Shown: piece by piece, positions 57,171 through 64,000 of the stretch | Layout: every line of letters starts with the position of its first letter | Position numbering within the stretch: the first letter of the stretch is position 1 | Notes under the pieces: model-generated | Told to the model about the DNA's origin: nothing | Databases searched by the model: none | The model's input: the letters and a program-made list of their open reading frames with translations, nothing else | Made by a program: the position numbers and the translations under genes | From: Carettochelys insculpta | Lineage: Eukaryota > Chordata > Testudines > Carettochelyidae | NCBI RefSeq assembly: GCF_033958435.1 | Contig: NC_134138.1 | Coordinates: 5,592,001 to 5,656,000, forward strand | Direction of reading: 5' to 3' | DNA length: 64,000 nucleotides

Positions 57171-59290
57171 AACACTGGTCTACGATCTTTTAATGGTGCC
57201 AACAGATCCCTCAGGAGTACCTGAGGAGCCACCGGGCCAGTCAGCACCAATCCCTGCCAAGAATGACTCTCTGCGAGCTGGAGCGACGGTGTTGCGATTT
57301 ACAGGTGGTCTGGGTGATGCCCTCCAAGAGGTCACCTCTGAGCTCTGCCGCGGCACATTGCTGGGCTGAAGCTTTGAAGTCGGCGGAGGAGCCACTGTCA
57401 TCTCCAGCGTTGACACGTTCCCATGGTCTCAAGTCCCTTGCTAACCCAACCTTCCCCTGCAGCACCTGTACTTGTGTGTCCCTCTTGCAGGTACAACAAA
57501 CACTGCTGGGAACAGCCCCTCGCGTGATGAGCAATGCTGAAATCCAGGTGAAGACAGCTGAGCAACTAACCCACCAGTGCTGCCACTTAACTATTACCAT
57601 GAAGTTCGCAACAACTCCGAGAGAAAAGGGCCACATTTGCTGTACTCAGCCGGTAGCTGCAGGTGGTGAGGCGCTGAAGGGAGTCAGGGTGACGCCGCTT
57701 GTATCTAGCCAGGGGAAGGGCTACAAGGCAATGGGGATAAGCATGTCTCCTTTGGGTGCTGCCGGGCTGTTTCTGTGATGTGGGTGCATTGGGCCTGCAC
57801 ACACTAGGGTGTAATGCCCATAAGTGCTGGAAGAACCCCGAAGAGCCAGCCAAGGCCTGTGCGGTTGGTAATGGAGCAGGAATCCCATCACTCCCATCAA
57901 TCCCGCCTCTTATAAGAGGACTGGACTAGGCAGGGACTCATGCAGTGATCCTCTGGTGACTGGCAAGCTCAGCAGAGAGCACTCCACACCAGGCACCCCA
58001 CGGGCAGAGCTGCAGGGAAGGGGCACGAAGTGGTGCAGAATTTGCCCGACTAATTTTATTGAGAGAAAAACTCAGTTGCTGCTCTTGATATTTAACCTTC
58101 TTTGCGAAGGAGAGAAGAGTTGTAACCTTCTTCCAAAAGCGTCGAACTGTCCCGTGAATACCCCAGTGGCAGGAACAACTGTACAAGTGAGACTTCTCTT
58201 TCCAGTATTCACTACAACTATAGACACACAACTGGATTGGGGCCACTTGGCACTCTCACCTATGCTTTGGGGGAGGGAGGTCCCGCCAGCTGCTCTCCCC
58301 CACCCTGAATGGGCAGCCTCGGCAAGGCCTCAGGACACAGCCAGCCAGCTGGCAGGACGCCCACTTCCCTGCAGTTGATTTAGAATTAAACCACAGCCCA
58401 AGTGCTTTAGGCGCTGGGCAGCCGAGGAGCCCATAAGAAAAGCAAAGCTGGCAGCAATGATGGCTGTTTGCACAGGGGGGTTTCAGGCTGGAGGAGGAGG
58501 GAGACACCTAGGTTCCCTACTCCTGCAGCAAGTCTCTTCCTAGTGTGAGTGGGCAGCAAGACTGGGGGAGAGGGGAGAGAAAGTGCAAAGGCTGAGGGAA
58601 CAAGCCAGCACCGGTGCCCAGGCAATGACAAGGGGCTTGTCCCAGGCCCAGGGAAGCCAGGGGGAGGCCTGCATGCACTCCAGGGAGAGCTGGACCAGCC
58701 CCATGTCAGCTCTGGTACTCACGGACCACCCCGTCAACTGCCCCCTGCTGGATGTTCTGTTCTGGTTCATGTGTCCCATGATTTGCTGCTCGCTGGTGAC
58801 AAGTCCTGCCCCACGGGGGAGCTGAAGCAGTGACGCTCTGGTCCTGGCCCCACTGATGCCTGGCACTTCCCCCAGCTCCAGCCACAGCCCTGGGGCCTTC
58901 TTACAGGAAAAGGCCAGGGAGAAAGTTCATGGGCCAAACTCACTGCTGGTGTAACTCCACCATAATGCATGGTGTCACACCTAGGGGGGAGTTAGCCCAG
59001 TGACTCTAGCTGAGCTAAGGAGAGGAGGTAACTGCAGAGCAGCAGCAATGTGCCAGGCTCAGCTGAGGCAGATCTTTCAGTCCAAGTCCTTGAGATCTTC
59101 CAGATGTTCTTCATGCTGGTTCGCCGCACCCAGAGGCCAAGCTGCCACAACAGCTTCCTTCTGAAGGTGCACACTGCATCCCGCTTGTCGGGTGTCTAAC
59201 CAGAGAGCTGCGGCTGTGCAGCGCTTCGTCCAGCTCTCACCCAAGCAGAGACCTCCCGCCATGGGGCTTGTACGATTACAGAGATAGACA
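57171..59290. other. Unannotated stretch
   Basis: No gene or repeat was recognised. Frames up to 171 codons (57,263-57,778) have no domain features. Confidence 0.3.
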
Positions 59291-59305
59291 CGCAGGGTGG
59301 AAGAC

Positions 59306-59336
59306 ACTTTATTTCAGCTACTTTTGTTTTTTTATT
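59306..59336 (-). promoter_or_regulatory. Possible TMEM276 polyadenylation signals
   Basis: Two AATAAA hexamers on the minus strand (59,308-59,313 and 59,331-59,336), about 1.1 kb after the TMEM276 stop. Plausible but unproven. Confidence 0.4.
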
Positions 59337-59499
59337 TGCCCTTTTCAAGGGAGGGAATGTAAAACCGCCTCGTGCCAGAGGCTTTACACACACGAGCTGG
59401 GGCATCATGAATGCAGTTCCCAAGGCAAGAGTGATGGGAAGTTACCATGCCATGTGGCCAACCAGGATGTCAGGGATGGTGCTTGGTCCTGCCAAGAGG

Positions 59500-59560
59500 G
59501 CAGGCAACTGGACTAGATGACCTCCCGAGGTCCCTTCCAGTTCTGGGAGATGTGTATCTC
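59500..59560 (+). repeat. CR1 3' end fragment
   Basis: ctggactagatgacctcccg then aggtcccttccagttctg is the CR1 3' UTR consensus. Confidence 0.6.
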
Positions 59561-59570
59561 CAATTATCTT

Positions 59571-59720
59571 ATTGTGGGGAGGGATCATTCAGTGGTTTGA
59601 GCACTGGCCTGCTAAATACAGGGATGTGAGCTCAGTCCTTCAGGAGGCCATTTAGGGATTGGGGCAAAATAGACGGCTACCCAGCACTCTGAGGCTGACA
59701 GTGGCAGGTGTTTGAGTCAC
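59571..59720 (+). repeat. tRNA-derived SINE
   Basis: Box A-like tcattcagtggtttgagcac and box B-like gtgagctcagtccttc, followed by a non-tRNA body (gggattggggcaaaatagac). This is the layout of the turtle tRNA SINE. Confidence 0.65.
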
Positions 59721-60402
59721 ACCTTGTGGAGTGGCTGAGTACATACAAGTTCCCCACATGTAACCCCGCTCCATTCTCATGCTTAATGCGAAAGGCTGCC
59801 AATGACTGGGCTAAAATTAAGCAAAGGTAAATGTAGGCTGGCCGGCAGGACCAATACCCTGAGTGCTGCCTGCCTCAGGGCCAGGCACTCTCACAACCTG
59901 CAGCTGCATCGTGCCGTGACCTGCTGGGAAAGGACTGGTAGGTTTTCCCATCACCAGATCCCTGGAGCCTACGACCGAATAGCCAGCATCTTCCCTGGGC
60001 AGAGACAGCAGGGGGTGCTTCACCAGCAGAAACTCAGTCACAGCACTGGAGGCCTGTAACTCCCTGGAAGTATGGTGTCAGCTGGATTTCAAGAGGGTAC
60101 CACAGTCACCTAGTCTCTTCTTCCAGAGCCAAAGAAGGCATTCGCAGCAGCTGGCTGTTTTTCTGCCACACTGGGGCCCTCTCCAGAGAGTGACACCAGA
60201 TAGGACAGCTCCAACATTTGGTATCCCCTTCTCCTCTGGCAAGTCATAAGCGGCTGCAGAAACTGACTGGGTGCCAGAGGGCTGCAGGGAGCGTAGACCA
60301 GACTGCAGCCTCAACATGAAGGTTAACTCTACATACTATAACTCTCAGCCCAAAGGCCCAGACCCACACTGGGAACTCCACAGATGGCACTTTGGTAAGT
60401 CC

Positions 60403-61751
60403 TCAGTCCAGCTCAAGGTGCTGTCTCTGTAAGGCCCATTGACAGGCTAAATTCCCTGCTGCCAGGAGACAGCTGAGCACAGCTTCCTTCCTGAGCATCA
60501 GCAGTCTCTCCGCCTTCACCCCCAGCAGGACACCAGCTGTGCTCAACGCCAGGCTGCCCAGTAGCCCACAGAAATCCATGGTGAAGAGGGAAAGGATGAG
60601 GATGGTTATGGAGGCCACCACAGCGACAGACTGAGCAAGCATGGCCCTGCTCTCCTCAGTGAAGTACCCCGAGCCCATGGCGAGCAGCAGAGCCCCTCCC
60701 AGGAGGATGTTGGCTGTGGAGTGGTCGCCATTCAGCCAGTGGAATCCAAAAGCCAGCAAAGGGAAGCCAATGACGGTGGAGACCCAGGTAGCAGACTGGG
60801 AATCTACTGCCACAGGAAGCCCCAGCGGTGTACAGAAGAAGCCAGCTGATCCCACAAATGATACCAGTGCCTGGAGGAGAAACCCTGCTGCAGCCCCACG
60901 ATTTATCTACAAACACAGAGGCATGCAATGAGCCACAGGCCGTGGCCACAGGAAACTCAGAAGGACAGACACATGAATCAACAGCTTGGACGTGCAGGGT
61001 AAGAGCTTGAGGAAGCCGTACCCAGAGATGCATCATGCTGGCAGGGTCCCCTAGCTCAACTGCTTCCTTCCACACAAAGGCTGGAGGCCCATTAAGAAGA
61101 ACCTCTTTGCTTGCTTCCCTTCCTACCACTAGCGTGACTGCAAAACCCCCTTCATTCCTCCGACAACCGCCCACCCCCAGTGCAGATTCTCCAGCCCCAC
61201 AGATTCATCCTTCTTCCAGCTTCTGCAACCAAATCACCTGCAGCCCTCACAGAACCAAGAAGCGATCTGGTAAAGCAGAGCGCAATGAACTTGGCCCCAG
61301 GCCTCGTCAGACTCCTGACACTGATAAGCAATAAGCTAACTCACAATACAGTGCTGCAGCAAGAAACCTGGTGAGTTATCACTGGGTATGAAAATCTGTT
61401 TGTCCAGTAAACGGGGGGCAACGAGAAATGAACAAGAGACAATAGATGGCCTTGCCCTTGGCCGTGGAACTAGCACGCAATGCACGATTTGTTCTCTTGT
61501 CCGAGCTTTCCTTTCCTCTGTCAGGTGAGCGAACACAAACAGCCCAATTCAGCTGCCACCTGGGCAGGTCTACGGTAAGAGGTGCACCTTACTTTGTTCC
61601 AGAACCACCCACCTCCCAGATATGATGCTCAGTGTGGCCCCTGGCACACCCTTGCTCTCACCTGGAGAGTGCGAACAGCTGCAATCAGACACACAGTGCA
61701 CAGCCCCAGGCTGGGAACAGCCGTGCTCCACTCAGCATGCTGGCCAGCCAT
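60403..61751 (-). CDS. TMEM276: TMEM276, two coding exons
   Basis: Transmembrane protein 276, a small multipass membrane protein of unknown biochemical function. Exon 1 (61,751-61,662) encodes MAGQHAEWSTAVPSLGLC up to TLQ and ends CCAG|GTGAGA. Exon 2 (60,906-60,403) starts after ttgtag with INRGAAAGFLLQ and runs to the stop after HLELD, for 197 aa in total. Blocks such as AEWSTA, RGAAAGFLLQ and WVSTVIGFPLLAFGFHWLNG match the mammalian protein. About six or seven hydrophobic segments are visible (roughly residues 12-28, 36-54, 68-85, 92-108, 118-140, 143-158, 168-185). In mammals the gene lies just upstream of ZFTRAF1 and a readthrough exists; here they are 43 kb apart. A tract ctctccctttcag upstream of the ATG suggests a spliced 5' UTR whose first exon lies in the CpG-rich region at 62.85-63.0 kb. 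Confidence 0.92.
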
Positions 61752-61912
61752 GGGGCAGGGGCCTTACCAGCCTGAAAGGGAGAGGAGAAAGAAGTTACTC
61801 GAGCTTGCAGGTTCTCTGAAGTGGGGAGCAGGGCAGGGCACTGGGCCAATCTGACCAGGGATGGAAGAGACACTCATCCAGGCGGCAGGGAAGGCCGAGA
61901 AATAGGATGACT

Positions 61913-62838
61913 TCAACCCCATCCCCCTGGAAATACCCTCCCCCCACACTGCCGTTCTACCATCTAACCCCATGGGAATCCCCACCACCACTGCCTGGCT
62001 ATCACCTCACCCCCCTGGAACCCCCTCCCCCCCACTGCCAGCCAGCCACCTCACCCCCCCCAGAACCCCCCCAACAGCCGGACAACAACCAGCTCACCCC
62101 CCCAGAACCCTCCCCCACTGCCAGGCAACCACCTCACCCCCCCCAGAACCCTCCCCCACTGCCAGGCAACCACCTCACTCCCCCCCCCACTGCCGGGCAA
62201 CCACCTCACCCCCCAGAACCCCCCCCACACTGCCAGGCAACCACCTCACCCCCACCAGAACCCCCCCAACAGCCGGACAACAACCACCTCACCCCCCCAG
62301 AACCCTCCCCCACTGCCAGGCAACCACCTCACCCCCCCAGAACCCTCCCCCACTGCCAGGCAACCACCTCACTCCCCCCCCCCAGAACCCTCCCCCACTG
62401 CCAGGCAACCACCTCACTCCCCCCCCCCAGAACCCCCCCCCCCACTGCCAGGCAACCACCTCACCCCCCCCAGAACCCTCCCCCACTGCCAGGCAACCAC
62501 CTCACCCCCCCAGAACCCCCCCCCACTGCCAGGCAACCACCTCACTCCCCCCCCCACTGCCGGGCAACCACCTCACCCCCCAGAACCCCCCCCACACTGC
62601 CAGGCAACCACCTCACCCCCACCAGAACCCCCCCAACAGCCGGACAACAACCACCTCACCCCCCCAGAACCCTCCCCCACTGCCAGGCAACCACCTCACT
62701 CCCCCCCCCCAGAACCCCCCCCCCCCCCCCCACTGCCAGGCAACCACCTCACCCCCCCCCCAGAACCCCCCCCCACTGCCGGGCAACCACCTCACCCCCC
62801 CCCCCCCCCCCCACTGCCGGGCAACCACCTCACTCCAC
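61913..62838 (-). repeat. ~38-bp G/C-skewed minisatellite in TMEM276 5' UTR intron
   Basis: About 20 units of ccactgccaggcaaccacctcacccccc-cagaacc type, with variable C runs. On the coding (minus) strand each unit is G-rich and contains GGGTGAGGTGGTTGCC. Its first copy is at the putative 5' UTR exon donor (GTGGA|GTGAGG at about 62,837). Units near 61.9-62.0 kb are more worn. The C runs produce long proline-rich frames that are not genes. Confidence 0.8.
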
Positions 62839-62839
62839 G

Positions 62840-63085
62840 GACTGACGAGCGCCGCCGATGCCCTTCCCCACCGCGCGCCGGTCCATCCCCGAGGCTCCGC
62901 CCCCCTCGACCGCACTTCCGGCCCGGGCGGACCGCGGTGCTACGGAGTGCGGCCTAGAGAGGCGCAGCCCTCAGGCAGGGGCGCGCTCGTTGCCCGGGCC
63001 CAGGAGACACTGCGCTGGCGCCCCCTGCCGGAGCGGAGGAGTCATAGCCGCTCCTGGGCGCGAGGGGCCATAACTTGGGCGTAAG
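62840..63085. promoter_or_regulatory. CpG-rich promoter of TMEM276, possibly bidirectional
   Basis: A CpG-dense stretch with GGCTCCGCCCCCC (Sp1-type, near 62,892) and GCACTTCCGGC (ETS-type, near 62,912). No TATA was seen. It lies at the 5' side of TMEM276. In mammals a divergent gene, KIFC2, starts next to this point; a plus-strand GTAAGA donor-like site is at about 63,081, but no KIFC2 coding sequence is visible. Confidence 0.6.
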
Positions 63086-63121
63086 AGGGACCGGCTGCGG
63101 CACAGGGAGAGGGGCGGACCC

Positions 63122-64000
63122 CATCGCTCCTCCCCGGCACTAAGTGCCCCCCAGCCCGTACCACCTCCCCCCGGCATTGAGCGCCCCCCAGCCCCGGGGT
63201 CCCCCAGAGCCCTACCACCTCCCCCCGGCATTGAGCGCCCCGCAGCCCCGGGGTCCCCCTGAGCCCTACCACCTCCCCCCGGCACTGAGCGCCCTGCAGC
63301 CCCGGGGTCCCCGAGCCGTACCACCTCCCCCCAGCACTGAGCGCCCTGCAGCCCCGGGGTCCCCCTGAGCCCTACCACCTCCCCCCGGCACTGAGCGCCC
63401 TGCAGCCCCGGGGTCCCCGAGCCGTACCACCTCCCCCCGGCACTGAGCGCCCTGCAGCCCCCCTGGGCCGTACCACCTCCCCCCGGCACTGAGCGCCCTG
63501 CAGCCCCGGGGTCCCCCTGAGCCCTACCACCTCCCCCCGGCACTGAGCGCCCTGCAGCCCCGGGGTCCCCAAGCCGTACCACCTCCCCCCGGCACTGAGC
63601 GCCCTGCAGCCCCGGGGTCCCCGAGCCGTACCACCTCCCCCCTGCACTGAGCGCCCTGCAGCCCCGGGGTCCCCCTGAGCCCTACCACCTCCCCTCGGCA
63701 CTGAGCGCCCTGCAGCCCCGGGGTCCCCGAGCCGTACCACCTCCCCCCAGCACTGAGCGCCCTGCAGCCCCGGGGTCCCCGAGCCGTACCACCTCCCCCC
63801 GGCACTGAGCGCCCCGCAGCCCCCCTGGGCCGTACCACCTCCCCCCGGCACTGAGCGCCCTGCAGCCCCGGGGTCCCCCTGAGCCCTACCACCTCCCCCC
63901 GGCACTGAGCGCCCTGCAGCCCCCCTGGGCCGTACCACCTCCCCCCGGCACTGAGCGCCCCCCAGCCCCGGGGTCCCCCTGAGCCGCACCACCTCCCCCT
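63122..64000. repeat. 52-54 bp minisatellite at window edge
   Basis: About 16 copies of a unit built from taccacctccccccggcact, gagcgccctgcagccccggg and gtccccctgagcc, with a shorter 46-bp variant (gcagcccccctgggccg). It continues past the window. It produces Gly/Arg-rich frames on the minus strand that are not genes. Confidence 0.9.

Noticed and set aside
61907..63084. Proline/threonine-rich frames of 312 and 370 codons
   Set aside because: They are translations of a C-rich minisatellite with variable homopolymer runs; overlapping frames are equally open.
62971..63992. Gly/Arg-rich minus-strand frames of about 200 codons
   Set aside because: They are produced by the 52-54 bp minisatellite at the window edge, with no conserved domain.

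Overview
The window is vertebrate nuclear DNA and most resembles a turtle. The evidence is the mix of abundant CR1-type LINEs, Penelope-like elements (PLEs) with their characteristic short 3' tails, Harbinger-type DNA transposons with TTCGAA-rich MITEs, a tRNA-derived SINE of turtle type, and old MIR-like SINEs. Species cannot be fixed from the sequence. High GC content and many minisatellites suit a microchromosome-like region.

Three host genes can be supported, all on the minus strand. TMEM276 has two coding exons (61,751-61,662 and 60,906-60,403) giving 197 aa. A Rab-family small GTPase has four exons (50,294-50,100; 49,664-49,502; 46,735-46,616; 46,317-46,193) giving 200 aa and ending in a CGC prenylation motif. 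ZFTRAF1 (formerly CYHR1) has only its first coding exon here (17,061-16,720). Its intron 1 probably fills the left 16.7 kb, and later exons lie outside or were not found. TMEM276 and ZFTRAF1 are neighbours in mammals and can be joined by readthrough. Here they keep order and strand but lie about 43 kb apart with the Rab gene between them.

Layout: 1-15.5 kb is intronic-looking DNA with LINE, PLE, CR1 and MIR remnants. 15.5-17.4 kb holds the ZFTRAF1 first exon, its CpG-rich promoter and a tandem array built from its exon end. 17.4-46 kb is a transposon accumulation: MITEs, two closely related PLEs (one with an open frame of about 854 codons), a LINE of the RTE-like type, a two-gene Harbinger element with a broken transposase, CR1 copies, LTR insertions with target duplications and a 45-bp minisatellite. 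46-50.3 kb is the Rab gene, with two intronic minisatellites. 52-59.3 kb is a long CR1 carrying a palindromic MITE. 59.3-63.1 kb is TMEM276 with its promoter. The right edge is a 52-54 bp minisatellite.

The most unusual observation is that the three host genes each have a minisatellite in an intron that begins at, and appears derived from, a 5' splice site. In ZFTRAF1 and the Rab gene the repeat unit includes recognisable exon sequence. In ZFTRAF1 and TMEM276 the copies become more degenerate with distance from the exon. This looks like polarised tandem growth from exon ends. Also notable are a Rab that lacks two usually conserved switch residues, and hammerhead-ribozyme motifs in the PLE tails.
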